Shown here one piece after another: positions 23,691-37,197 of a stretch of DNA of 64,000 nt (the stretch's first letter is position 1; every line of letters starts with the position of its first letter). Made by a program: the position numbers and the translations under genes. A model generated the notes under the pieces. The model ran no database searches, was not told the DNA's origin, and worked only from the letters and a program-made list of their open reading frames with translations. This DNA comes from Tamarix chinensis (Eukaryota > Streptophyta > Magnoliopsida > Caryophyllales > Tamaricaceae), in assembly GCA_030549775.1 (NCBI GenBank), contig CM060177.1, forward strand, positions 46,588,244 to 46,652,243, in the 5' to 3' direction.

Positions 23691-25100
23691 TGGAGACTTT
23701 ATTGCCTGTTACCAAATATTTACTATTTTAGCTATTTAAATAAATAAATTTTAGAGAGTAAGAAATAAAAAATAGAATAAAATCAATCGGTAATGTTAAT
23801 GTTATTAAAAAAAATCTAATCAAAAGCCTAGGATATGATTGTCGTCATAAATCAGTAATTAATGAATAATCAATTAAATTGTTAAATGATGAATTAATAT
23901 CCGAGAGTGTGAAATAGCCTAAATTAACAAATAACATCTTTCAATGTCTCAAAGCCATACTGAATCCAATTTAACAACCTATTTTTATGGTATTAAATCA
24001 AATTGAATCAATTACATTTAATGCAAAATCAATAAAATCCCTAAAAGACTCTAACCTATTTTTATGGTTCGATTCTCTTATTCAATTGTTATTTTTTCGA
24101 TTAATAATTTTTACCTTTTATTTCTTCAGTTAAATACACATGTCTAATCAATTCGGTAATCAAGAAACTCAACTAAAATTATAGAGCTAACAATTGAATC
24201 TATGAATTCAAACAATAAAAATAGAAATTAAACTAATTTATCATTAATTAACAATTTAGACTATATCCAATTCTGAAAAAGAAATCTACTCACTCATAAT
24301 TGTAGTCCAATAAGAAAAATAAAATCCAAGAATATATATAACATTAAGTATAATGAGTAATATAAGAGAAATAGAAAGATAAAATCATATATTAATGTTT
24401 AAATCTAATGCCAATAGTGCATACAAAATCTAAAACTAGAACTAAATCTAAGAGTTAATGAAAAAAATATTCAATTACAATTAAAGAATCATTTGTTATT
24501 TTTTAGAGAGAAAAGAGAAAAGAAAATTAGAAAATCCTCCACAATCGGTCATCCCCTAATTCTCTCTCTGTGATGAAAATAAACAATTGTGAGTGAATGC
24601 GTCATGTGTCATATTGTGGGTGCAACCCCCTCACGGTTGTGCTTGTCTTGCATGGCCAAAGTATGCAACATATTTTATCTTGGCATTGTTGAGTGCACGA
24701 TTGTGCTAATCATGTACATCTATTCTATTTGTCCTCATTACCCTCGTCCTTGCTCCCCACCGTTGTGCTAACTTCGCACAACTAGATCATACATCCTCAT
24801 TCCAGAAAAAAATTCAAGCATGGTTCTGTACAAGTCAACATGGTTGTGTTGAGCCTGTGCACAAGTGTGCCTTAGCTAAATAAATGGTTATGTTTGTACT
24901 CTTTTCAACTTCTTAAATTTTCCTCCTCTTTTTTCTTGCATGTGAGCATGGCTTTTCTTCCTTCAAAGACTTCCATAAACAACCCTTGCTCTAAGTTTGT
25001 GCTTCTCTTCCTTTGTTTTGAGCACTTTTTGTGTAGATCCTACAAAATAAATACCAAGAAAGAAGTAGCTAGAATAAGAGGTAAAGATAACCAAAAATCT
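23691..25100. other. AT-rich, probable retrotransposon LTR with CACGGTTGTGCT words
   Basis: 23.7-24.5 kb is AT-rich and similar in style to 39.0-39.6 kb. From 24630 to 24870 the motif CACGGTTGTGCT recurs in variants (24632, 24692, 24759, 24841, 24864), about 60-80 bp apart. No coding signature; the two open frames of 60-70 codons are not supported by any family. Confidence 0.35.
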
Positions 25101-28100
25101 TCATAAATTATATAAAACATGGTACTAAAATGGAGCAAATCAAGGTGTAAAAGTGAAAAATAATGAGTTAGTTATATAGCAAATTGAACCATTATTATAT
25201 CTAGTGAAATAGAGAAACATCATGTTGTTCATTCCAAGGAAAAATTCTCACGGGAACCTCAAACTAGAAACCTAATCCTTAAGTATGAAAAACTTCTATG
25301 AGTTAGTGGAACAGACAATATAGAGTAGATCTAGAGTCACTTTGATTCTTGCAACAATATGGATAATACAAGTACTGTGACAACCAGGTAAACATAATAT
25401 AAATGTGGTACAACTCGATTCTAACTAATGTGATCATCCACTTTTATTATTAATGTCTCATTAGATCATTATCCAAATAGTTAGCACTTAGAAATGGATT
25501 ACATGATTTAATTTAACTAATATCACTTCACTTATCACATGAGGCACCACTTATCACTTTTTACCCCTTATGACTTATCATTTAATTCATTTCAGCAATT
25601 GTTTAATCTCTATATACTTTGAATAATTTCAAGGTTTGTTAAGGAAAATATGTTACTATCTTAGGATAATTATACAAGGCACAAAAATAAAAATCAAGGA
25701 CAATATTCTTTAATTAAAAATACTGAAACACCCTTATGATACCACAGGTCACTATTAATCCATGAAATCACCCATAAAATTTCTTAGCTCACCAAACTCA
25801 ACATCATACTCTAAAATATCATTCTAATAATTATAACTAGTAATCAGAACTTAAATCCAACATTTTGCACATAAATTACCAATGACAGTACTAAGGTTTC
25901 TAATCCACCTTTATGTGATTTTCAAAAGAGAATAATGCTTATGATACTCACTATATATTGACCCAAAAATTTCATACATCACATTTATCATATTTTAACC
26001 CAAGTAACACCGTTCTAACATTAAATTTCAAGAATTAACCTAATATGACCAAAATGTTCAAATTTCACCTAAATACCTTAAATATTGTAAAATTCATATA
26101 TTAACCAATACTAATCTAAACCCCATGATAATATATATTAAGATTTATTTAAATCTTCAATGATTACAATGGTATACTTGTTTTCCACAAAATGCACTAA
26201 AAGGGTCAAATACCCCTTGACCTATTTTAGCACAAACACTTCCAAAATTTAACTTTATGCAAACTTCACCAAAAATTGCACATAAACTCTCACACATTAT
26301 TAAACACACCAAAATATAATTATCATAAATTAAATCACACAACAATCTTGTAAAAACTAAAAGGTAAAAGATCTATTAAGTTGTAAAAAGCCCAAATTAA
26401 ACCCGCCTACTTTTCTAGGTAGGCCACCCACCTTCGAATGGTGTTGGTTTGTAGGACCGTGAATGGATTCTCCAAAAATATAACATCATGCTTAGAAAAG
26501 TGAGATAAAACTAAGCATGGCCTAGGCATGATATTTTATATAAAATATCATGTTATAATGAAATTTAAAATAATACATAACTGGGAGCCTATATAATCTA
26601 AAACATGATTTTATAAGTAGAGCATGTTATCATGGTAAGTTAACATAAAACACACATAAGATTAAAAATTCCTTAAGGAATATATTTTTATCATTAGTAA
26701 AGCTACACTAATCTCTTGAAAAAATTATTCCTTGAAAAAATATAGGCTAGAATGACAAAGATGAGCACTTCATAATATATGTATCTTAACTCACTTATTC
26801 TTAAAAGCAAGAATTAATGTGATTAATTTAAAAATTTTAGAAGTAAGAAGAACACTGGATGAAGGAGAAAAGAAGAGGGATATTCAAGTGCCAAGAACAA
26901 GGCAAGCACTCAAGCACAACTATAGGAATAACATGATGCAAGAGAGAGAAGATAGAGTGAATGTAGTACCCTAATTTCTAGAAACCTAATTTGCTTAAAA
27001 ATATTAATTTGATTTAATAACCTTAATATTTAATTATATCAAGGTCAAATTGGTTTATTTAAATAATGGTTTTTGAAGCAAGCATTTTATTTGAATGAAG
27101 GTCATTTTGATTTTGAATTCTTACAAAAACCCTTTCATTGAAACTTTTAATTTATTTTGTTTTTAAACCTTTGGAAAACAAAATTTTTGAATTTAATATA
27201 GTATATGAATCACATTTTACGTATATTCTATATAAAATGACTCTATTTTGCTTTATTGGTTTATCAATAATTTTGGTATCATATCGATATTTTAATTAAT
27301 TATTTGTCATTACAAATTGTTCTTGATACATTCATTTATGACTTCAAATTTTATTAAATTCATAAGATTTCAATTTTCAATCAAAATTTATATTTTCATT
27401 TTTTATTATGTGTGTGATTTAATATATTTCGTATCTTTCCAATTTCTAATAAAATTCTAATGATAACTATTGTATTTTTTATTTGAGCTAATAAAAATTT
27501 ATAAAAATAACATTACACGTCTTTATATGTTTATATCATAAGTTAGTAATTTTTATGATGTTTTGTAACCCTCAAAAACTACTATTTTGAGTTTACTACA
27601 ACTCGTTTTAGTTTTCTATCAAAAAAAATCTTTATTAATTTATAAGCACATTTTTGAGGTTTAAAATATATATTTAAATAAAATTTTTGACTCAATATAT
27701 CGATTTAATATTGAGGCGATGTTAGAAATTAACATTGAAAGTTTCTGAAATCTAATTTTCTCATATTTTTTTAATCATTTACAATAATCTTATTCAAAAA
27801 ATTATTTTTGGATTCTTAGGATATTATTTAAAGAACATTCTAAGAATTTTTACATATTATTTTGAGTTCATATTATTTATTTTTGTAGATAATACGAATT
27901 CTCCCTATTGTAAGAATTTTTATTCGAAAGTCTTTAAAACAACTTTCCTTTGATTTTATTCCCTCAGATTTTCATGCAATAAATTCCATTAAATGACTCT
28001 AAGATAAAATTTTCATAATCCATTATATCAATATATTTAAATTATTATTAAAAAATACCCTACAACTTAACCAACCAACCCTTATCCCCCCCTAATTTCC

Positions 28101-28369
28101 TTATTCCTTCTCTTTCCTCCATCCATTCTCACCCAACCTCTTGAACCCCGACGTATGCCTCCTATTCTCTTAAATCATCCTACAACACCACCACAACAAA
28201 TCATTACCACTGTCAAAGATAATAACACCAACAGACTTCAATAATAGGAAGATGACGAGTAGAGTAGCAAGTAACAATGCAAGAAGAAAGTAGATCATGC
28301 CACTGTGAGAACCATCTTGCCACTAGCAAGCAACACCCTACCTCTGGTGACCTCGGCCGATGTCTCCCT
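25101..28369. other. AT-rich stretch without recognisable features
   Basis: No protein family, terminal repeat pair or long tandem array was found. 28140-28370 is less AT-rich and contains short CAACAC repeats. Everything here is consistent with old, decayed transposon sequence. Confidence 0.4.
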
Positions 28370-28796
28370 TGTATTACCCCAATTATTTTTAACCTTAATC
28401 CCAAATTATTGATATTTTAATATTACCCAAATTTCTTAATCCTAAATTTAAACATAATTCTAATCCTAACCCTAAAATCATTTTATTTTCTTCCCTTTTT
28501 TCCTTTTCCTTTTTCCCTTTTATTTTTCCTTTTTATTCTTCTCCTTCTGGTCTTCTTTTTCTTCCTATTCTTCCTTGAGTTTCCCTCCTTTTGACCCAAA
28601 AAAAACAACAACTTTACTCCACCCCATAAGCATACCTATTTAACATTCATCATCAACAATACCCCTCCCTAAAGCTTTGGGATATGACATTGAAATTTTT
28701 TTTCCCTAAATCTTTTTGTTCTTTGCCTCATCCATACCCATTCTCAGCCTCACACTCTATCCAACTCAACCTTTCACACTACCATCTCCTCTCCTC

Positions 28797-28804
28797 TATA
28801 TATA
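28797..28804 (+). promoter_or_regulatory. LTR TATA box
   Basis: CCTCTATATATACATG within the solo LTR, after a pyrimidine-rich region, in the position expected for an LTR promoter. Confidence 0.5.
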
Positions 28805-29904
28805 CATGTCCACTCTCTATCTTTACCTCATTTAATGCCTTACCTAAAATCTCCCCTAATGTCCCCTTCCTTTCCCAATTCGTGAGTGCATCATACATTA
28901 AATATTGGCCATTTTATTTTAGCAAAACTCTACGTAACTTACCTCACCTCATGCTCGAAATTCTATCAAACATAATAATTTCATTATCTATGTTTATAGC
29001 TTATGCAACTCACCCCTTTAAGTGTCACAAACTCACACAACACCATCCTCCAAACTACCCCAACTTTACACCACCAACACCCACCAATTTGAGTCATTCA
29101 AGCCAACACCCTTAAAAAAATGTGAGGATTCCATGTAGAATCATCCTATATGCATGAGTCCCTCATGCAAACCTCCCTCTCTTATGCCACTTCCTCATGC
29201 AACCATCTCCAATTATGCTATATTTTTCTATCGCCTCTATTTGTTTTGGTTTTGTTTATTTTCTATCCTCCATCACCTTCGGTCTTTTTTATTTGTTTTC
29301 TTATATTATAAATATTTTTTATTATTGGTTTTAAGTATTTTTTTCCTGATATTAGAGGAGGCTTCATAGGTTTTATATATGTTAAGAGAACAGAGTCATT
29401 TTAGGTAATGATACATGTTATAGCTAGGGCTTTGTATGAAATACATATTTTTGTTATGAAAACTCATGTTTTATAATTTTATATGGATAATTTCATTATG
29501 GTAATACATTTTTATGATATATTTTGTTTTATGATGGAAAAGTGAGAAAAATATAAAAGCATGTGATTATGTACATTGTTCACTAAGTTTGATTTTGTGA
29601 GTCAACCAGGTTGGCATGAATCACTATCTCAATTGGGCTATGATGTTTGAATATTATTTATATATATGTTTGATAATTTTCATGATGATATGTGTTGAAG
29701 GTTGAAGACTAATTATGGTGGGGACTCGTAGGTTTTTTGTGAGGTGTGTTGGCTATCATAAAGGAACTTTGGGTCAATATGGGTTAAACATGGAATATTT
29801 TGTAGTGTAATATGTTAAAGGGCTCAAGGTATGCTAAATATCTTATTTGGGACACTTGGAGTAATTACAAGTAGCTTAAGTAAAATAAAATAAAAGACCA
29901 ACTT

Positions 29905-30250
29905 AAATTAGGAATAGTAACCCTAAAGACATAGTCATTATCACATGTGTAAAATATTATAGTTAGGCCTTGATTTTGGGATTTGATGTCAATAATGATA
30001 TTTTGGGAATGCTTACCAAATTTTTTTATAGGATTCTTATGGAAAAAGTCATTCCTAACTCGTAAAATTATGATTTAGTAGGAAATTATAAATAGTAATC
30101 CTAGAGATAGGGTTATTGTTGCATGTGTAAGATATTGGATTTAGACCTTTATTTTTTAGATATCATTTTAGTAATAATATTTAAGGAATTTATACTAATC
30201 TTGGTGGTAAAATGAGCATTATAGAAAGAGTTATGCTTAACTTGTGAAAT
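29905..30250. repeat. Two-copy tandem duplication (~178 bp)
   Basis: AATAGTAACCCTAAAGACATAG near 29913 corresponds to AATAGTAATCCTAGAGATAG at 30091, and both continue through CATGTGTAARATATT to an AACTYGTRAAATTA word. The copies are diverged. It lies inside the solo LTR. Confidence 0.7.
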
Positions 30251-30460
30251 TAGGTTTTTTTTAGGGGAAGAATGGCCTTTTCCATTGAGTGATGGCTTGA
30301 TCATCACGTGGTTGTATCTTATGTGTCTTTTATATTTATTTTAATTATAAATTATTTACTATGCATTCTTACATTTATTTCTTCATTTTTCCATCAAGAT
30401 AAATAATAGTTTAATAAGGCATTAATCACTTAAAGGGAAATATCTCATGAGTTAGGGCTA

Positions 30461-30670
30461 AGGTGTTGAGTCCATTCCAATAGATGACAATAGTGTCCAA
30501 AAGAGTTTTTCCCTAAGAGATGCATCAAACTATTTCATTGGTTTAAGAATAGTGGTCAGTATTTTATTGACCTAGGAGGTGTTGGGTCTGTTCACCAAAT
30601 AACAATAGCATCGAGATACGTTTTACCTTGGGATGTGTTTCAAACCATTTCACTAGATTAAGAATAGGGG
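30461..30670. repeat. Two-copy tandem duplication (~117 bp)
   Basis: GGTGTTGAGTCCATTCC at 30461 and GGTGTTGGGTCTGTTCACC near 30577 begin two units that share ACAATAGYRTC, GATGYRTCAAAC and AAGAATAG. Inside the solo LTR. Confidence 0.65.
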
Positions 30671-31308
30671 GATCATAAAAAAAAATTGGGTTGTGTTATA
30701 CTTAATCATGGAATTCTTATTAAGTTCTTCTCCTGCATCATATCATGTTAAGTCTACACATATTTATTCTTACATATGACCTTATGTAATATGTGTAACC
30801 TTGTTATGACTATATTATTCGTTTTCTTAGTATGTTATATATTAATCATCCTTATCATGAATGCAACTCATTCTTACAAGTATATGGCATAGATGTTTTT
30901 GTATAGGCCAATGATGAACCTTGAGTGACTTTGTTATTTATGATGATTTGCTTTGAGAGGATTGATCGTATTATCTTAAGGGTTGGACATAGAGTTATAT
31001 TATCTAATTTTTTTTTCTAGATACCTTTTGGACTCTTAGTTTAAACAGATCCCTTTTGATCGTATTTTATTATACAAAGATTTAATTTCCAAACTCTTAT
31101 CTAAGTTTATAAAATTTTCTCTCATTTTATATTTATCATGTTTTAAGTTCTGACTATCTTGCCCCACAATTGATGTAAGGATGGTATTTTAAGACAAACA
31201 TATGTTTATTACATAGGTAAAACATGTCTATATTGTTATTACATTTATGCTAAAATAAAAAGAAATTAATAGTAAATTTTGGGGGTGTTACATCCCCTTC
31301 CTTAGATG

Positions 31309-31935
31309 TAGGGATGGTAATGGGTCCTAACCCTACCAAGACCTACTAGACCCATATCATTTTTAGCGAACATGGGTCCATATTCTTAGACCCGATGGGT
31401 CTGGGTTAGATATGGGTTCATATATATACTTAAATGTGTATGGGTATGGGTCAAATAGTCCTAAACCCATATTCAACCTAGAACCAACCTGCCATACATG
31501 TTTAGTATGCGTGTGTGTGTGTGTGTGTGTACATATTAATATTATTTTTCTCATATTTATCATAATCTTGTTTGAACTCCTTATTTATTTCTTAATTTGA
31601 TTTCTATGTGTTTATTTTATAAACAATATGTATAATATTTTATTCTAAAAGTATTAAAACACCATTTAAAAAGTTAAAGGATTTTCTTTTTTAACTAAAA
31701 AAATACATATTGAGCCATATAAAACGTAAATGTATTAGTAACTACATAGATTAATATTTTTTTTTAAAATATCTAGACCCATTTAAGACCTATTTAAGAC
31801 CCATTTATTATGCTAGACACGGTGAATCTAGGTCTAAACTTTTAAGATATGATGGGTCTAAGTCTAGGTAATGTAAATGGGTTTGGATACGGGTCTTGCT
31901 GGAACATACCTAGACCTAACCCATTCTCATCCCTA
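31309..31935. mobile_element. hAT-type non-autonomous element, copy 2
   Basis: A 627-bp element with ends TAGGGATGGTAATGGGTCC and, on the reverse strand, TAGGGATGAGAATGGGTTAG. Candidate 8-bp flanks are CTTAGATG (31301-31308) and CTTGGATA (31936-31943), matching at six of eight. It is the same family as 1721-2352 in the opposite orientation: similar length, same GGGTC-rich subterminal regions, and a (GT)n tract at the matching internal position. It inserted 16 bp from the end of the solo LTR at 31292. No transposase. Confidence 0.75.
31511..31530. repeat. (GT)10 microsatellite inside hAT-type element
   Basis: Ten GT units about 200 bp from the left end of the element; equivalent to the (AC)n tract of copy 1. 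Confidence 0.9.
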
Positions 31936-33766
31936 CTTGGATAAGTTGAATTTAAGCTTAATTTATTGGTATAAATTATCTAAACCATACTTTGATTTTA
32001 GGTTTAATTTTTTTCAATTAGCTTGAATTAAGTAAAATTGATTGTTAGATTATGTATTTATGAGAAAGATGACTTATTATGATGGTTTAAATTTTATGTA
32101 AGTGATTGATTTTTGGAAATTAGGTTTCTAACCTAGTTATGCCTGGATTGCCTAGGTTTATAAAATTAAGCCATTTTGAAATATTTGTTATACAATATGC
32201 TTTGAAATATATTTAATTTTATGATGGTGGCTTCTATTTGAAAAAAATTGATTGGATTGGATTTGGGGTCAAGAACCCTATCCATCAAAAAGGGAAAAAA
32301 TTTATTGTTGTTATGTTTTTTTTAATTAATTATATAAGCTTTTTTATTAAAAAATAGGTCCAATTGCATTTTTAAACCTTCAATTTGAGAAAATTGGTTG
32401 GGATTCGATCAAATTGGGATTTTTAGGGTGAAGCCCTAATTGTATTAGATTGAGGCGTGTCCTCATTATCTTTAAACAATCAATTATATAATAAGTTTTA
32501 GAATATGCGTAATTTTATATTTGGATCATCAGTTTGATTAACCGAGCAATAATTGAATGGATTCATACTTTGATCCAAAACCCTAATTTTCAAAAATGAT
32601 TATCTTAAATTAGATAATCATAAGATTATTTTTGTTGAAATTGGTTATATAGATTTATTTGAAATTGACTTCATTATATTAGTTTAACTATCAATTTGAG
32701 GTAATCTATGTGAAGTGGTTGGTTTTTATTTTTGGCCTATACATCCTATTTTTTCGATTTTAGTTGATAAAATTGAGTGAACTTTGATAGAGTTTTCTCA
32801 AATTGATTCATTAGATTAATTTTATATATGTCCACTTATATTTATGTTTTATAAATAGGATTAATTATTCATGATTGGCCAATTTATATATTGGATGTAA
32901 AACCTAATTGTTAAGGTCATTTTCTATAGAATTTACCTACCTTCTATAAATTTTGTTCAATTAATGTTCTAAATAAATCAAAAATGTTTTAAAATATTCA
33001 TTTTAGCTTGAATAGGTCAAAGCCTCATTTCTTTGAAACTTTTTAGAAGCACGTCGTTGAATCTTGAATTCTGGATTTGCTTTCTAAAAAATTGGTTTGT
33101 GTTTCTAATTGATTGATTGGCATTATGTGATTACATAATTGTCAAGATAGATTGCTAGATTAGTCTTCCAATTTTCAAATGTGATCTAAGAAAGCCTTTT
33201 GGTGGGTCCTAAGTCTAGGTCTCATTCCTTTATTTTTTTTTTAAAGTTTAGCTAGCTATGAATTAAGGTAAGTCTCTATTTACCTTCAATTATGGTTGTT
33301 TCATATGGATGTATCTTTGTGCATATGTTTTGAAGGTGAAAGTGGTGTGACATACATGTGTTGGTATCTCAAGCATGTAATATGTCTTGTATGATGCTTT
33401 GTATTAACCATGACGTTTAAGTGATTTGTATTTTGGTGTATCATTGAGCATGCTAAGGTAAGAATATGTATGATAGGTTCATTTGAATCTTTTGAGGAGG
33501 ATGAACGCAAAATTATATGCATATATAAGTTGGAATGGAATTATATTTTCAGTTTAGACATATGATTGAGTAAAAGATCATGTTATAAGCATGATTAAGT
33601 AACAAAATTATGTTAAGCTTATTCATCTTCAAGCATGGTCATATAGATGACATGTTTAATTTGTAACGTGTGTTTTGATTGAGTATAAAGCATGAGTAAT
33701 TGTGTTGAAGTAGCTTATTAAATGATATATGGTTTTAGAATAATGGAATCCTCAAACTATGTTTTT
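31936..33766. other. AT-rich stretch, probable + strand LTR body
   Basis: No coding signature. It probably belongs to the + strand LTR whose end is near 35021, since no boundary is apparent between them. The left end of that LTR was not found. Confidence 0.3.
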
Positions 33767-33984
33767 TAAGTAATGTTCAGGATTGAGCATGTATCTAAAT
33801 AATACTTGGGTTTGAGCATCTCCCTAAGTAATGCTCAGGGATGAATGCCTCTAAGTAATTATTAGGGTAGAACATGTCCATTAGTAATGTCTAAGGTTGA
33901 GCACATCCCTAAGTAATTCTTGGGCCTAAGAATGTCCCTAACTAACGCTCAGGGATGGACATATCCCTAAGTAATGTTCGAGTG
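33767..33984. repeat. ~29-bp minisatellite TAAGTAATGCTCAGG
   Basis: About seven and a half units of 27-32 bp with consensus CTAAGTAATGCTCAGGGATGAGCATGTCC. TAAGTAAT, GAGCAT and TCCC recur in nearly all. The units are diverged from each other, so the array is old. Confidence 0.85.
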
Positions 33985-35021
33985 TTGGATAGCCTAATTT
34001 TTTTGTTTGCTATTATCCATAAATGCACATTTGGTTTGGTTTGGAATTCTTCATGAAATCCAAATTGGTTTATTTGAATCCCTTTTATGGATCAAGTTGT
34101 TCGTATTTGAAATTGTATAGTCACATAATGAGTTGTCAATAATACAAATTATTCCTACTTGAGATGCATATGTTACCTTACATTTCCTCCATACCATGCT
34201 TATAGGTTTAAGTATGATTTAGCATATGTATCATATGTTATTATATGTGCGTGGCCTAAGTTATGATATAGGTATTGAGTAGACATAATATTGTATAAAT
34301 ACAATGTACCCCGATTATATATGAATATAATATTATAATTTATGTTTTTTCAATAAGATGAGGTAGTGTGATTTACTCAGTACTAGACTATCTTGTGGAT
34401 TGATTTGGTGATAATACATATACTGCCTTAGTTAATTGGGTCTTGTGATGAATGAACAATGGTGGGGAGGAGACCACTGGTGTAAGATAGATTTTGAAAG
34501 TCTCATCATCGGCTGAAGACATGGGGTTTGAGAATAGACTATCTGGCATATTGATTTGGTGATCAATGTTATGTTCCATTGATGGGATCCTCTTTTGATA
34601 TTCTTTCCAAATGCTTTTTTTAATTTCAAATATATTTATCTAGTTTATATTTATTTGTTTTGTAATTCTTTTAGAGATGTAATTTGAATCTAGTACCTTT
34701 TGTTTATTTTTTTCATGTCTTTGGAAAATCTAGGTTGGAATCAAAGGTTTCCCATTGTCTTTATCATCAATGATTTAGTTCAGTGAAACCATTTCTTTCC
34801 ATATACCATTGGATAATTCATTGTGAGAGTTTATTTTCCTAATATAGATGGAGTTTAATTTTTAATTAGACATATTTTATCCTTGCATCCAACATAGATT
34901 AGGTGAATGCGTGTAACTCTCCTAGTGTTAAAGGTCTCGGTTTCATCCCTATCCTTATTTTAGCTTATGCAATTTTTTCTATAAAACAAATTTTTTTAGG
35001 AGTAAAAAATGGGGGTTTTAT
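33985..35021 (+). mobile_element. Probable LTR 3' portion
   Basis: It ends AAAAAATGGGGGTTTTATA at 35021, a decayed form of the GGGGGTGTTACA LTR end. A minus-read LTR block (TTTACTCAGTACTAGAC, 34370-34388) is present. The segment AGACTATCT...GATTGATTTGGTGAT occurs twice (34384 and 34536). No primer-binding site follows. Confidence 0.4.
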
Positions 35022-37117
35022 AGTTTGGAAATCTAGGAAATGAAAAGGTGTGAAATGAAGACCAATAGGGGCATATGACCCTCATGTTAATCAACAAAGG
35101 GGAGGGGGAGAGAGAGAATATCATATAAGTGGAAGTTTGTAAGTCATGAAGGGAGTATAGTGTAGGATAAAGAATTATGGTGGAGTAAATTTGTAAAATA
35201 TTTGGTGGGAAGGGTAAGATGATGGGGTTATGGGAAAAAAAAACTTGATCTATTTTTAAAAGGTAAGGGATATTTGATTGGGGAAGGTATGGGCAGGAGT
35301 TTCTAAAATCCAAACAATGATGAAGGGTGACGGTGGATGCATTGGAAAAATATGTTTGGTTCGTTGCACACTCGTCAACCAAAGGGTAATACCTCATTAA
35401 ATAGCAAGTGCACTAGATGAATAGATCTGGTCGGTTGCTGGCCAATCAACTAAAGGGTGATGCCTAATCGACCGCTAACTGGCTAAAACAAACTTGAGGG
35501 TTCTAAAGAGTATTTTGCAATAAAAAGAGTAGATTTTAGATCAAGCAAAGATTATAAAACAATGATAATGTGTTAAGGAAGGGGTTAAGAGACTAATCAC
35601 CAAGATATTACGATTAGAAAGTTTTAGGACATTACATTTAGGGCCATGTTTTTCTTAAACACCTTCATTTTTCATCACCCAAATATTTATTTTTAAAAAT
35701 ATTTATGGAAGTAGAAATATTAAATCATGTTACCGAAGTATCTAACATAAAATAAAAATATCATTTTTCATCTAATGTTACACAAAATTTAATGGTATTC
35801 AAGATAAAACATGTAAGATAAACTAGAGCACACAAAATAAATAAGATAATGATATGAGACTTAGGGTTTTGCAACCCAAGGCCATATTAGGACCAAAAAA
35901 ATTTATGAAAATACATAGAAAGAAACATAAGGAGAGGTAGCTATTAAAAAAATCTTTGTCTCTAAATACCCTCAAAAGAGAAATGAAAGACCATAATGTC
36001 TCACTTTTGATTCTTTAACCCCAAACAAGCATATGGCCACCTACGGGTCATCCTCACCAACTTGAACAAGGTCTTATGTTTGTGGGATTGAGTAGGTGAT
36101 CAATTAAATAGGCATGACGATGTGCTATGTATTGATTTAGCCAATTTACCCTCTCCTAGAGGTTTTTGATGCATACAAGGTCATATTAAATAGTCAAGAG
36201 CCATACTATGCTCATATACAACATGTTCATGCATTATAACATACCAATTCATATACTATGTTCGAATGATATTTATTCTAGGGCATAATAACACATGTAC
36301 TTGAGAATAACATATTTTATGATAGATGTGGAATCATGGATAAACATATACATTACGAGACTTTTGGAATTCATGTGCCACAACATGTATGCACACAAGT
36401 TGCATATAAGCAAGGTAAACCACCTAAGGCATCTCTAGGGTTATTCTCTATAATTAATTACCAAATTATGATCACATGATTATAAATCCATTTAATTATT
36501 TTGATTCATGGGCTAGATCATCTCCCATTTCCCTTAATACTTATGGACATCAAACTAAATAACCAAATGGACATGAGTTTGGCCGAAGTTAAGTAATCAA
36601 AAATGAACATAAAGTCTGAATGAAGCCAAATAACTTACCTAGGTAACCAAACTCTTTAATATCAATACCCTATAATACATTGTTAGTGTCTAAAGTACTA
36701 AAGTCACCCTAATATTTAATATCTCATTCAAAGGCAAACAAAACCTCTATAAGTAATTGAAGATCAGATAATCTATATTCACATAGTGCTATATAATCTT
36801 CCTATTTAAGTGATTAATGTTTTATTATATTCATGTTGAGATATATGCCAATTTCAAGGTGCATATATTACACCAATACAACATATTCACATAACATCAC
36901 TGATCATCCATCATTCCTTATCAAGGGTACTTAATGATGGTAACATTATCACATATCCAAATTGTGCCATGAAGGGCAATTAAAATAGCCTACAATAATA
37001 ATAGGCATCTAAGACCACCATTTATTTCCTATTATCCTTCCTCTTATTCTTAAATTAAATTTTAGGTCAAAACCTAATACTAAGGTCAAAGACATGGTCA
37101 AAATACCTAAAATATCC

Positions 37118-37120
<3 letters not shown>
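35022..37120. other. AT-rich stretch with LTR-like blocks
   Basis: No gene signature. 36095-36155 contains a diverged copy of the LTR block (GATGTGCTATGTATTGATTT). 35380-35480 has GGTCGGTTGCTGGCC-like words of the same type as 13.3-13.5 kb and 56.2-56.5 kb. The 133-codon minus-strand frame (34996-35397) has no family signature. Confidence 0.35.

Positions 37121-37194
<74 letters not shown>
37121..37194. repeat. (AT)37 microsatellite
   Basis: 74 bases of perfect AT dinucleotide. It produces an alternating Tyr-Ile frame that is not a gene. A perfect run this long can extrude a cruciform. Confidence 0.97.

Positions 37195-37197
<3 letters not shown>

Larger units (their letters stand above)
28370..31292 (+). 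mobile_element. Solo LTR (2.9 kb)
   Basis: It starts TGTATTACCCCAATT and ends ATTTTGGGGGTGTTACA. The 5-bp flanks are TCCCT (28365-28369) and TCCCC (31293-31297), matching at four of five. The ends are inverted versions of each other, as in the larger LTRs. A pyrimidine-rich tract (28480-28600) precedes a TATATATA box at 28797-28804, about 430 bp in, giving a + strand promoter. No primer-binding site follows 31292, so it is a solo LTR. The 143-codon frame at 28684-29115 is low-complexity LTR leader, not a gene. Confidence 0.7.

Noticed and set aside
28684..29115. 143-codon + strand open frame
   Set aside because: Lies across the TATA box of the solo LTR 28370-31292 and has no family signature.
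33767..33984. Possible CRISPR array (regular ~29-bp repeats)
   Set aside because: Units are contiguous and diverged with no unique spacers, in a plant nuclear context; a minisatellite.
34996..35397. 133-codon minus-strand open frame
   Set aside because: No recognisable domain; it starts at a probable LTR end and reads through AT-rich leader-like sequence.
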